A stretch of 64,000 nt of DNA from Desmonostoc geniculatum HA4340-LM1 (GTDB lineage: Bacteria; Cyanobacteriota; Cyanobacteriia; Cyanobacteriales; Nostocaceae): NCBI GenBank assembly GCA_019359545.1, contig JAHHHB010000002.1:62001-126000 (forward strand). The letters run 5' to 3'. Below the pieces are notes generated by a model. The model was not told the DNA's origin and ran no database searches. It saw only the letters and a list, made by a program, of their open reading frames with translations. Positions 45,071 through 53,565 of this stretch are shown here, piece after piece. Made by a program: the position numbers and the translations under genes. How positions within the stretch are numbered: the first letter of the stretch is position 1; the number at the start of each line of letters is the position of its first letter.

Positions 45071-46363
45071 CTAAACCCGACCTCGGAGAAACTGCGCCAT
45101 TTCGTTAGGAGTTGGTGACATTTCTAAGGCAGTTTCTTCAGTAATGCGACCGTCTTGATAGAGATTCAGCAACGACTGATTCATAGTAATCATGCCGTCA
45201 AAGCTGGCTTGTTTCATCAGTTCACCAATTTCATCATATTTGCCATCTTTGATCCATTCTTTGATTGCCTCAGTGTTAATCAGCACATCGTGGAAAGCAG
45301 CTCGCTTCCCGTCTGTTGTCCGGCACAAACCTTGGGCAATGATTGCGACTAAAGACTCAGAAATTGCCACCCGCATCGCATCCTGTTCTTCACCAGAGTA
45401 GAGGTTGAGTATCCGCTCAATGGTTTTGACAGCGCTATTGGTGTGCAAGGTTCCCATTACCAAGTGACCAGTTTGAGCAGCTTTTAGGGCGGTGTTTACT
45501 GTTTCTTTATCCCGCATTTCCCCCACCAGAATCAAATCTGGGTCTTCCCGTAAGGCTGCTTTCAAAGCGTTGTCAAATTTTCGGGTGTGCATTCCCACTT
45601 CCCGCTGTTTGACTAAGGACTTACGGCTTTGGTGGACGAATTCTATGGGATCTTCAATGGTGATGATATGCTTAGCCATCTCTTTATTGATGTAGTCAAT
45701 CATCGCCGCCATTGTTGTGGACTTACCGGAACCAGTCGGCCCGGTCACCAAAATTAAGCCTTTATGGTGATGACAAATATCCCGAAAAATTGGAGGTAAT
45801 CTCAACTGTTCCATAGTTAAGATTTTCAACGGAATCAACCGCAATACCATTGCAGGGCCTTTCAGGGAGCCAAAGACGTTAATCCGCACACGAGCAAATT
45901 CGTACTGAGTTGCTCCATCAAATTCTAAGTGTTCTTCAAAGCGTTGAATTTCTGCCTCAGTCATCACCTCCCTCAACCAACTCATCAAACTCTCTTTATC
46001 CGTTTCTGGATAATCTGTTGGTTGAATTTCTCCTCGGTTGCGGAAACGGGGTACTTCACCTACACCCAAGTGAATATCAGAATATCCTTGATCGTAAGCT
46101 TCCCTGATAATCTGCCCTAAAGTCAGTGCTGGAGGGCTATTTTTCGGGCGAGCTGAACTAGGTATTGGCGGTGGTGTACCTGGACGATGACCTGCAACAG
46201 GCGCAGAGTTAACAGCAGGAGAGTTGGCACTCATATCCAATGTTTGTGTCATCTGACGCTGGGTACTCATTCCTGGTGGTGGCGGTGGTGGGGCTGGTGG
46301 CGCTGGTGGCAGGTTACGTCCGGCAGCAGAGTTAGAACTTAATGGAGACTGTGATTCTGTCAT
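45071..46363 (-). CDS. pilT: PilT twitching-motility ATPase
   Basis: Hexameric ATPase that retracts type IV pili, 430 residues. The N-terminal 70 residues are Pro-rich (PPAPPAPPPPPPGM) and low-complexity. The conserved core follows: Walker A VTGPTGSGKSTTMAAMIDYI, ITIEDPIEFVH (Asp box), LILVGEMRDKETV (Walker B), HLVMGTLHTNSAVKTIERIL (His box) and the C-terminal MNQSLLNLYQDGRITEETAL. The ending APTNEMAQFLRG type is normal. It is expected in the cytoplasm at the pilus base. Confidence 0.94.
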   Translation of the reverse strand: MTESQSPLSSNSAAGRNLPPAPPAPPPPPPGMSTQRQMTQTLDMSANSPAVNSAPVAGHRPGTPPPIPSSARPKNSPPALTLGQIIREAYDQGYSDIHLGVGEVPRFRNRGEIQPTDYPETDKESLMSWLREVMTEAEIQRFEEHLEFDGATQYEFARVRINVFGSLKGPAMVLRLIPLKILTMEQLRLPPIFRDICHHHKGLILVTGPTGSGKSTTMAAMIDYINKEMAKHIITIEDPIEFVHQSRKSLVKQREVGMHTRKFDNALKAALREDPDLILVGEMRDKETVNTALKAAQTGHLVMGTLHTNSAVKTIERILNLYSGEEQDAMRVAISESLVAIIAQGLCRTTDGKRAAFHDVLINTEAIKEWIKDGKYDEIGELMKQASFDGMITMNQSLLNLYQDGRITEETALEMSPTPNEMAQFLRGRV

Positions 46364-47093
46364 ATATCTTCACATTTGGCAGTTAAGAAATTGAATTAGC
46401 GAGAAGTCAAGTCGCTTTCTGAGAGGAATTCTGAAAGGCGCTGGGGTGCAAGCCCTAACGGTAATGCAAGGCGATTGAAATTCTAAAACCACTGTCAATA
46501 CACTTCATCCACCTCGGCTTGTATATTTTTTTTCGGCAATTTGACTACTCAGAAGTTTTATAAAAACTATTTAGCCTCTATAACCTGGTTTAACACATCG
46601 AACTCCACAGGTTACCTCAGTAAATATTCCATAATCAACAGTTTTATATAAGACTAGAAACTATAAAGTAAATATTCTAATTCTATTAAATGAGAAATTT
46701 ATTGCAGCTATGGAGTTTAATTGCTAGCAATTAGCAACACAAATATTAGCAGTTCATGAATTCAGCGGATATCTGAATTATGAGAAGAAGTGCGGATTGT
46801 TATAAGAAATGTTAAGCTGACTCGGAATCATACGCTGGGGATCAAGCTTGAAAGCTTATGTCTTTTAGCTTCTATGCCTTAAGACTGATGTAGGAAGCAA
46901 GCTTTTTGAATAAAACGCAACTTGACTTTACATCCATAATTACAAAAAATTAACTGTAAAGTTTAGTAAAAAAATGCTCATTTTCCTGATTAGGTTTTAT
47001 ATACTGAACTTCACTAAAACATTCAGTTTATTCGCAAAAAGCGAAAAAAAGCTGAAAATTAAAACTTGCTGTGTATTTTTGGGAGGAAAAGTC
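46364..47093. other. Long intergenic region, pilT to small membrane gene
   Basis: About 730 bases between divergent genes with no convincing gene. Weak inverted repeats (TAACCTG ... CAGGTTA near 46583, AAGCTTGAAAGCTT near 46848). It probably carries both divergent promoters, but no consensus was recognised. The frame continuing upstream of 47094 is AT-rich and not gene-like. Confidence 0.55.
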
Positions 47094-47468
47094 ATGGTTT
47101 CGGCTCAGAGCTCTAATCTAGGAAAGACCTACTCCTTGATGATGATTAAAAGCTTTTTAATATGGACTTTCACATTGGCAGTATGCTTGCTGGTTGTCGG
47201 TTTTCCACTAGTTGTTTTGATGGCTACGGTCGGATGTCTGTTGTCGATTGTTTTGCAATCTGTAATGCCTGTTAGTGCTGTTTTGCTGGTTGCAGGCGGT
47301 TTAGTGATGTTCAATGTCATGGCAGTTGTATTTGCTGCGGGTGTGCTAACTCTTAAAGGAGTTCATCCTAGCGAAATTAAGTGGTTAAGCTGGCTGCATG
47401 GAGAGGCAGACCAAACGCAGACTACTGTATACGCTGCTTGCCCTTTAACTTGTGAGATTAAAATGTAG
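47094..47468 (+). CDS. Small membrane protein
   Basis: 124 residues from ATG 47094, chosen because GGGAGGAAA lies seven bases upstream. Earlier Met codons in the same frame give a non-family-like, AT-rich extension. Two or three hydrophobic segments (FLIWTFTLAVCLLVVGFPLV, then VLLVAGGLVMFNVMAVVFAA) follow a hydrophilic start MVSAQSSNLGKTYSLM. The C-terminus is polar with a late Cys pair (AACPLTCEIKM). No family recognised. A rho-independent terminator follows at once. Confidence 0.65.
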   Translation: MVSAQSSNLGKTYSLMMIKSFLIWTFTLAVCLLVVGFPLVVLMATVGCLLSIVLQSVMPVSAVLLVAGGLVMFNVMAVVFAAGVLTLKGVHPSEIKWLSWLHGEADQTQTTVYAACPLTCEIKM

Positions 47469-47499
47469 TCTTTACAATTAAATTCGACAAACAGTGCGT

Positions 47500-47526
47500 C
47501 TGCCCGGTTAAGCCGGGTTTTTTCAT
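47500..47526 (+). terminator. Rho-independent terminator, copy 1
   Basis: GCCCGGTTAAGCCGGGTTTTTT, stem CCCGG/CCGGG with a T-run, after the small membrane gene. A second near-identical copy lies at 47852-47877. Confidence 0.85.
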
Positions 47527-47537
47527 GTTTTATCGAA

Positions 47538-47815
47538 CAGAATTCAGGAGTCAGGAGTCAGAATTCTGTTGGGTATTCTGACCGAAAAAGCGGTGCTTCT
47601 CTACGAGACGCTCCGCGAACGCAGCGTAAAGCCTTCTCTTCTCCTTCTCCTGTCCTGTGGTAGCCGCTGCGCGTTGGAGAGGCAACGCCTTCTCTTTCAG
47701 AGACGCGAACGCGAACGGCATAGCAACGCTATGAGCGAGTCATCTCCCAAAGGGAGACGCTTTAGCGCAACGAGCGTCAACATTGCTGAATTCTGAATTC
47801 TGCATTCTTCTTCAA
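47538..47815. repeat. Nested REP/GAATTCAG repeat block
   Basis: GAATTCAGGAGTCAGGAGTC-type repeats at 47540-47570 face complementary GAATTCTGAATTCTGCATTC at 47793-47815. Between them is a patchwork of REP-like sequence (CTTCTCTACGAGACGCTCCG and relatives). The whole looks like repeats inserted into repeats. Frames here are spurious. Confidence 0.7.
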
Positions 47816-47851
47816 TGATTTTACGGTGAGATCAAAATCTAGCTATTGCAT

Positions 47852-47877
47852 TTGCCCGGTTAAGCCGGGTTTTTTGA
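47852..47877 (+). terminator. Rho-independent terminator, copy 2
   Basis: GCCCGGTTAAGCCGGGTTTTTT again, as if the original terminator had been duplicated around the repeat block at 47538-47815. Confidence 0.75.
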
Positions 47878-47929
47878 TGTTTTGTATGATTTATACTTTG
47901 ATATTTATGGTTTTTGTGATGATTGGCCA

Positions 47930-47998
47930 TTAACTATTGACTATTGAGCGTAGACCATTGACCATAGCCTTTGACAAATTACAACCGACAAATGACTA
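47930..47998. repeat. GACCATTGACC/GACAAATGAC repeat
   Basis: Short direct and inverted copies related to the GTCATTAGTCA family, running into the 5' end of wecB. Confidence 0.6.
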
Positions 47999-49104
47999 AT
48001 AAAAAGCAGGTTTGCATTATTTTGGGTACTCGTCCGGAAGCGATTAAACTAGCTCCGGTAATTCAGGTCTTCCAAAAATGTTCAGATTTTGAGTCGCAAG
48101 TAATTTTAACTGGACAGCATCGTGAAATGGTTGAGCAAGTGATGCAACTGTTTAATATCAAGCCAGATTACGACTTGGAAATTATGCAGACTCAGCAATC
48201 TTTAAATGATATTACCTGTCGCAGTTTACAAGGGTTAGAAGCATTATTCCAGCAAAAAAAGCCAGATTTAGTTGTGGTTCAGGGAGATACTACCACGGCT
48301 TTTGCCGCAGCTTTGGCAGCTTTTTATCAAAAAATTCCTGTTGGTCATGTAGAAGCAGGGTTAAGAACTGATGATATATTCAATCCTTACCCAGAAGAAG
48401 CTAATCGGCGGTTAATTTCTCAAATTACTCAGTTGCACTTTGCGCCAACTCCTTGGGCTGTAGAAAATTTGCAACGTTCTGGTGTTTTAGGTGAAATTCA
48501 CTTGACTGGTAACACAGTAATTGATGCATTATTGAATGTGGCTGCAACCAAAGTTAGCTGTAATGTAGCAGGTTTAGATTGGGATTCATATCGCGTTTTG
48601 TTAGCAACAGTGCATCGTCGGGAAAATTGGGGAGAACCACTCGAAGCGATCGCTGCTGGCTTTTTACAAATCTTAGACAAGTTTCCTGATACGGCTTTGC
48701 TCTTACCATTACACCGCAATCCGACAGTGCGAGTACCATTGCAGCAACTTTTAGGAAATCATCCCCGAATTTTCTTGACAGAACCTCTCGATTATGGTGA
48801 ATTGGTGGGAGCAATTGGGCGATCGCATCTTTTACTTACTGACTCTGGTGGATTGCAGGAAGAAGCGCCCAGCTTGGGAAAACCAGTACTAGTTTTAAGA
48901 GACACCACAGAAAGACCAGAAGCTGTAACAGCCGGTACCGCCAAACTTGTAGGAACTGAAAGTGAAAATATTTTTGCAGCTGCTAGCGAGTTACTCAGTA
49001 ACCAAGCCGCCTATGAAGCAATGGCAAATGCCATTAATCCTTTTGGAGATGGTCATGCAGCAGAGCGCATTTTGCAGATTGTCAAAAATTACTTGGGTCT
49101 TTAA
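47992..49104 (+). CDS. wecB: UDP-GlcNAc 2-epimerase (non-hydrolysing)
   Basis: Makes UDP-N-acetylmannosamine for cell-surface polysaccharide. About 370 residues from ATG 47992 (MTNKKQVCIILGTRPEAIKL). A TTG at 47971 is in frame but its codons derive from a repeat. Hallmarks: GTRPEAIKLAPVI, LTGQHREM, VVQGDTTTAFAAALAAFY, VGHVEAGLRTDD, NPYPEEANRRLI, TVHRRENWG, LLTDSGGLQEEAPSLGKPVL with the substrate-binding Ser/Gly/Gln, and RDTTERPEAVTAGT. No neighbouring polysaccharide gene is present. Confidence 0.94.
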   Translation: MTNKKQVCIILGTRPEAIKLAPVIQVFQKCSDFESQVILTGQHREMVEQVMQLFNIKPDYDLEIMQTQQSLNDITCRSLQGLEALFQQKKPDLVVVQGDTTTAFAAALAAFYQKIPVGHVEAGLRTDDIFNPYPEEANRRLISQITQLHFAPTPWAVENLQRSGVLGEIHLTGNTVIDALLNVAATKVSCNVAGLDWDSYRVLLATVHRRENWGEPLEAIAAGFLQILDKFPDTALLLPLHRNPTVRVPLQQLLGNHPRIFLTEPLDYGELVGAIGRSHLLLTDSGGLQEEAPSLGKPVLVLRDTTERPEAVTAGTAKLVGTESENIFAAASELLSNQAAYEAMANAINPFGDGHAAERILQIVKNYLGL

Positions 49105-49733
49105 TTACTAACATCAATTTAGGAACCTAAATTAAACAAAATCCCCAGTTTTTGTTTATTAGGGTGCATTCTTCGACACCGTAAGGCAATGAAAGCACTC
49201 TCGTATAGTGCGTTACCTTCATAACGCACTATACGAGAGTTCTAATTTATGCGGACATGATATCAGTTGCATTCATAAACAGGACTTACGCACAGGTAAG
49301 GGAAAATAATGCTCGTACTACCACTTATGAATATTTATTAAGACTTAATTTTAGAAGAATCTTAAGAATTTCTGATATACTACTATAAGCAGATTGATTT
49401 ACCGTAGTCTCTCTAGAGGCTTAAAAAGTCCATCCGACAAAAATTTAATCAAAGCAAGTATTTTGTATTAAATTTTTGGATTTTTTGTTGCTCCAAGTTA
49501 GCTTACTTATCTGATTAATCTATGCAATAATGAACAGCTATGCCGCTTTACACGTATAAAATATAAATTTACCGTAGTTTATCAAATAAAGAATTATTCT
49601 TTATATTAATCTATCATTAATCGAAAAAATGGTGCGCCAAATCTATATTAAAAAGGGAATAGCTATGGAATAATTTTTTGTAATCAATTATCTAAAATCT
49701 CCCTTCTGTTGAACTTAAGACTAATACAAGAAT
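49105..49733. other. Intergenic region with perfect hairpin
   Basis: About 630 bases without a gene. Contains a 19-bp perfect hairpin at 49197-49240. The motif TTACCGTAGT occurs twice (near 49401 and 49572). Otherwise AT-rich. The promoter of the aldo/keto reductase should lie near the end. Confidence 0.6.
49197..49240. repeat. Perfect 19-bp hairpin
   Basis: Arms ACTCTCGTATAGTGCGTTA and TAACGCACTATACGAGAGT, loop CCTTCA, no T-run. Arms this long and perfect suggest a small repeat element or an RNA-processing structure, not a classical terminator. Confidence 0.8.
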
Positions 49734-50771
49734 ATGAAATATAACCAACTTGGTAACAGTGACTTAAAAGTTTCTGAAATTTGTCTCGGCACTATGACCT
49801 ATGGACAGCAAAATACCATTGAAGAAGCCCACCAACAGCTAGATTATTCTATTGCCGAAGGAGTCAATTTTATTGATGCGGCTGAAATGTATCCAGTACC
49901 TACAAGCGGCGAAACATATGGATTAACTGAAACTTACATCGGCGAATGGTTAAAGCATCAACAAAGAGATAAAGTTATTATCGCTACTAAAATTGCTGGA
50001 CCAGGTAGAGGCTTTAAATGGGTACGTGGTGGAGCCAAAGCAATTGACCGTGATAATATTAAACAAGCTGTAGATGATAGTCTCAAAAGACTACAAACAG
50101 ACTATATCGATCTGTACCAAATTCACTGGCCCGATCGCTACGTGCCACGATTTGGACAAACGGTGTTCGATCCGACTCAAGTAGGCGAAACAGTTCCTAT
50201 AGCTGAACAGCTAGAAGTTTTTGCCGATGTCATCAAAGCAGGCAAAATTCGCTATATCGGTTTGAGTAATGAAACTCCTTGGGGAGTCACCCAGTTTAGT
50301 AACATTGCTAAACAGTTAGGATTGCCCAAAGTTGTTTCCATTCAAAATGCCTACAACTTACTCAATCGAATATTTGATGGAGCCTTAGCAGAAGCAGTTT
50401 ATTACGAAGAAATTGGGTTACTAGCTTATAGTCCTTTGGCGTTTGGCTTCTTAACTGGCAAATATTTAAATGGCAAACCAGAGAAAGCAAGAGTCAGTTT
50501 GTTTGAAAATTTTGGTCAGCGATATCTCAAACCAAAAGTCAGCGAAGCAGTGAAAGCTTATGTGGAAATTGCCAAGCGCTATCAACTCAGTCCAGCACAT
50601 CTAGCTTTGGCATTTGTGCGGAGTCGTTGGTTTGTGGCTAGCACAATTATTGGTGCTACAACACTCGAACAACTCAAAGAAAACCTAGAAAGTGTCAATG
50701 TGGTTATCGACAAAGACATTTTGGAAGAGTTGGATACGGCTCATGCTCAGTTACCGAACCCAGCGCCGTGA
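49734..50771 (+). CDS. Aldo/keto reductase (Tas-like)
   Basis: 345-residue NADPH-dependent reductase with a TIM barrel. MKYNQLGNSDLKVSEICLGT is followed by the catalytic tetrad: Asp in NFIDAAEMYPVP with Tyr, Lys in VIIATKIAGPG and His in YQIHWPDRYVPRFG. The cofactor region is near WFVASTIIGATTLEQLKENL. The Tas/YghZ-like subfamily fits the YPVP and PDR features. Substrate unknown. It is free-standing, with an STRR run after the stop. Confidence 0.9.
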   Translation: MKYNQLGNSDLKVSEICLGTMTYGQQNTIEEAHQQLDYSIAEGVNFIDAAEMYPVPTSGETYGLTETYIGEWLKHQQRDKVIIATKIAGPGRGFKWVRGGAKAIDRDNIKQAVDDSLKRLQTDYIDLYQIHWPDRYVPRFGQTVFDPTQVGETVPIAEQLEVFADVIKAGKIRYIGLSNETPWGVTQFSNIAKQLGLPKVVSIQNAYNLLNRIFDGALAEAVYYEEIGLLAYSPLAFGFLTGKYLNGKPEKARVSLFENFGQRYLKPKVSEAVKAYVEIAKRYQLSPAHLALAFVRSRWFVASTIIGATTLEQLKENLESVNVVIDKDILEELDTAHAQLPNPAP

Positions 50772-50850
50772 GAGTGGGGGGATGGGGAGATGAGGGGTAT
50801 TTGGGTATTGGGTTAGGAAACCTCTTTCCCAGTCCCCAGTCCCTCTTTAA
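50770..50850. repeat. STRR-type repeats
   Basis: GGGGGGATGGGGAGATGAGGG and then CCCAGTCCCCAGTCCCTC, a short hairpin-capable STRR after the aldo/keto reductase gene. Confidence 0.7.
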
Positions 50851-51013
50851 GATTTGGGATGTTGGATGAAAATTCAATTCTCAATACTGTTCAATAGACT
50901 TCTTGCAAAAGTCCTTCTTTGCGTTCTCTCTCTGCGCCTCTCTTGCCTTGTGCGTGAGACAAAAAATATTTATGCAAGAGGTCTAATAAGTCCGATTTAC
51001 AAAGGAACTTCAA

Positions 51014-51343
51014 ATGGCTGAAATCAAACTATACAGTGCTGTTGTTTGTCCTTATGCTCACCGTACCCGCTTGGTACTACAAGAGAAAGGCATTGACTTC
51101 GATTTGATTGAGATTGATTTGCAGAATCCACCGGAGAACTTTAGGAAGATTTCTCCCTATGGTAAAGTTCCAGCAATCACTCATAATAATGAGCGAGTTT
51201 GGGAGTCAGCAATCATTAACGAGTATCTAGATGAGGTATTTCCTAATCCACCTCTGTTACCCAGTAATCCTACTCCAAAGAATTTTACATCGAGCGATAT
51301 GCTAAATTCGCCGCACCTACTCCTGTTGCTGTTTAATCAATAG
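51014..51343 (+). pseudogene. Truncated glutathione S-transferase gene
   Basis: 109 codons. The first 80 form a GST thioredoxin-like N-domain: IKLYSAVVCPYAHRTRLVLQ, GKVPAITHNNERVWESAIIN, EYLDEVFP. After PPLLPSNPTPK the sequence turns into low-complexity NFTSSDMLNSPHLLLLLF and stops. A neighbouring frame reads YIERYAKFAAPTPVAV before its own stop, possibly the original C-terminus, so the helical C-domain (over 100 residues) was deleted. Glutathione conjugation is unlikely. A ribosome site (AAAGGA) precedes the ATG. Confidence 0.75.
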
Positions 51344-51357
51344 GCTTTCGCAGTGTT

Positions 51358-51392
51358 CAGATCCCCGACTTCTTTAACAAGTCGGGGATCTG
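51358..51392 (+). terminator. Hairpin with 14-bp arms
   Basis: CAGATCCCCGACTT and AAGTCGGGGATCTG around CTTTAAC, between the convergent GST remnant and the small minus-strand gene. No T-run follows. It may be a bidirectional end signal or a common cyanobacterial repeat. Confidence 0.65.
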
Positions 51393-51408
51393 ATAGCATA
51401 TTATGTAC

Positions 51409-51825
51409 TCAATAACCTTTTATTTTCGTGCCAATAATTGATTGATCCTTATCCCTGATTGTAAATTTAGAACTATTAATTTCAATGACTTCATACTTTT
51501 CTGTAATGAATATAGAACCTAAAGTAGCTATTACATCTGCAATAGAAATTTTAAAGGCTAGTGGTATCTGTAAATTTAAAAATGATTTAGGAATAGTTTT
51601 CAGATTTAAATACAATCTTCTGTCAGTTACATACCATACACCAGTAAATTTGTTGCCTGTTAGGATTTCTCTAGGTTTATGAAAAATAAATGTTTGAATC
51701 TTGGTTTGCTCATAGGTCATATCATCTTTAAATATAATAGTGATTTTTTCCCAAGACGTATTAAAGCGCCATTTTCCATAAAATAAAATTTCTATGTCTA
51801 TATCAGAAAGATTAGTATTACTCAT
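51409..51825 (-). CDS. Hypothetical protein
   Basis: 138 residues, no family recognised. The beta-rich pattern (WRFNTSWEKITIIFKDDMTY, FTGVWYVTDRRLYLNLKT, KYEVIEINSSKFTIRDKDQS) resembles a small beta-barrel of lipocalin type, one strand per 8-10 residues. No signal peptide. It lies 33 bp downstream of the GUN4-domain gene on the same strand and may end that operon. The ATG is preceded by AGGGGAAAA on the minus strand, a reasonable ribosome site. Confidence 0.65.
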   Translation of the reverse strand: MSNTNLSDIDIEILFYGKWRFNTSWEKITIIFKDDMTYEQTKIQTFIFHKPREILTGNKFTGVWYVTDRRLYLNLKTIPKSFLNLQIPLAFKISIADVIATLGSIFITEKYEVIEINSSKFTIRDKDQSIIGTKIKGY

Positions 51826-51858
51826 ATTTTTCCCCTCAAATTAGTTGTAAATTTAATT

Positions 51859-53550
51859 TTATTTATTATTAACAAATTTGCTATCAGTGCATAAGTAACT
51901 CTCGTTACAAATTTTTACACGAGACAGAAATAAGTGCATTTGCCAAACTAACCAAGAGCCGACGCGCCACGCTCCCATTGAAAGGTGTTCCGCAGATGAT
52001 GGATATAAATTAAAGGTATCTTGGTGATAATGTAACCATTGCGCTGGTAAATGTCCTATGGGTGTTGTGGGGGATAATTCAAAAGTTAGTTGATCGTAGT
52101 TTAGCCAATTTCCTTGTTTTCGCCAACCAAGGCGATCGCCAAGTTTCTTTTCTGTTTCATAATCTACTTGACCACCCATTTCGCTCCAAATACTTTGCTG
52201 AACACTAAAGCCAAAATAACCATGACTGTATTCTTCCCAAAGTTGATTAATAGCCTGGAAGTCTTTGCAAGAAAAGTTCTCAATATCTTCTTGATAAACT
52301 TCATTCCAATAACTTTTACCGATGACTTTTAGCATTACTTTAGTGGTTTCAATGTCAGCTTCTTTCCATTTCTGCTGACTGAGAAGATCCCGCAGTTGGG
52401 TATAATCAATATTCTTTTTAGTTTTTTTTGTTAATTTAGCATCTTTATTAGTCAGTTCGATGGGGTCAGTTTTTTGAACAAGAGAGATAGGTGTTATACC
52501 TATTTCTTTTCTTTGTTCGACAAGTTTGTTGGAGATATAGTTAGATATTGAATCAATTTCTTTTTCTAAAGAAAAATGACTATTGGTTAATTCAAAATCA
52601 TGGATTTGCCAATCTAATAAGTTACATTGAATAAAAGCATCTTTTAACCTTTCTTTTTTTTCATAACTGGATACCATAAAATCTAAAAAAGTTTCAGAAA
52701 TACCCTCAGTTTCTTTGGTAATTAATAAATTTGACTCAGACTTGAAAATATTATCCGCTAAATTTTTAATATCCCCGACAGTTGAGTAAAAGTCCTCATC
52801 TACTTTTACTACTTCATCTATTAACGATTGAAAAGGACTAAAGTAATCTTGTAAATAATTTTCAAAATTAATTGCAGTCTCAGCGATTTCTACTATTTCT
52901 TGGCGAACTTTCTGAGCTTTTCTTTGATACTCGTAAATTTCTTGATAAACTTGCAAATCTTTAGCGACTTGCTGGACAATTTGTTTTTGATTTTTGGTAT
53001 CTTCTGCTAGCGTTTTTAGCCCTTCGCTAAGTAGTTTTATTTTTTCTAACATCAAAAAGCACGCATTACTCAAAAGTAAAACTGCTTGACAATTTTCTTG
53101 TTTTTCCCGTTTTAATTCTTCCAGGATTTGGGGATTTTGAGAATTTTTAACTTCTAGTGTTTTTCTTTCACGATCTAAGCTTTTTATTGCTAGGTATTTT
53201 TGGGTAAACAATTTTTTTAAATCATCAGTCAGCTTTAGCAAAAACTTTTGATAAGTATCCTTATAATTTTCTAGAAAATCAATAAGGTGAGTGTAATCTT
53301 TTATTAGTAATTGGCTTTCTTCAAGAATTTTCTCCTTACCTACTTCTTGTTTGAGCTTAATTATTCCCCAAAGCTGATGATATCGAACGCCTTCTTTAAT
53401 TAACCTTCGACGTTCTTTAATTTTTTTTTGAACAGCTTTTAATTTGGTATTTTTGAGAACGGGTAATTTGTAGGTTCGTTCATAAATTGTAATCTTTTTG
53501 TAAGTAATTAGTTGTCTTTGCTGTTTAGTAAGCATTACCCTGATTCTCAA
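51859..53550 (-). CDS. Coiled-coil protein with GUN4 domain
   Basis: 563 residues. The N-terminal 370 or so are highly helical with long Lys/Glu/Gln-rich coiled coils (for example LKAVQKKIKERRRLIKEGVR, LEVKNSQNPQILEELKREKQ). The C-terminal part (about 385-520) is a GUN4 domain: DYTQLRDLLSQQKWKEADIE, the conserved YGHFGFSVQQ-like YFGFSVQQSIW, and DRLGWRKQGNW, then LPAQWLHYH. GUN4 binds tetrapyrroles and stimulates Mg-chelatase, but domain fusions like this are of unknown role. Only 15 bp from the ABC transporter gene, so co-transcribed with an NRPS-associated exporter. Confidence 0.8.
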   Translation of the reverse strand: MRIRVMLTKQQRQLITYKKITIYERTYKLPVLKNTKLKAVQKKIKERRRLIKEGVRYHQLWGIIKLKQEVGKEKILEESQLLIKDYTHLIDFLENYKDTYQKFLLKLTDDLKKLFTQKYLAIKSLDRERKTLEVKNSQNPQILEELKREKQENCQAVLLLSNACFLMLEKIKLLSEGLKTLAEDTKNQKQIVQQVAKDLQVYQEIYEYQRKAQKVRQEIVEIAETAINFENYLQDYFSPFQSLIDEVVKVDEDFYSTVGDIKNLADNIFKSESNLLITKETEGISETFLDFMVSSYEKKERLKDAFIQCNLLDWQIHDFELTNSHFSLEKEIDSISNYISNKLVEQRKEIGITPISLVQKTDPIELTNKDAKLTKKTKKNIDYTQLRDLLSQQKWKEADIETTKVMLKVIGKSYWNEVYQEDIENFSCKDFQAINQLWEEYSHGYFGFSVQQSIWSEMGGQVDYETEKKLGDRLGWRKQGNWLNYDQLTFELSPTTPIGHLPAQWLHYHQDTFNLYPSSAEHLSMGAWRVGSWLVWQMHLFLSRVKICNESYLCTDSKFVNNK

Positions 53551-53565
53551 AAGTATGAGTAGCGT

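Noticed and set aside
44811-45118. Frames rich in Gly-Arg-Cys, Trp-Glu-Val and Leu-Pro-His repeats
   Set aside because: Pure translation of the GTGTGGGAG repeat between pilT and the KaiB-like gene.
47569-47796. 75-codon frame between the two terminators
   Set aside because: Made of REP-like repeats; no ribosome site and no family-like sequence.
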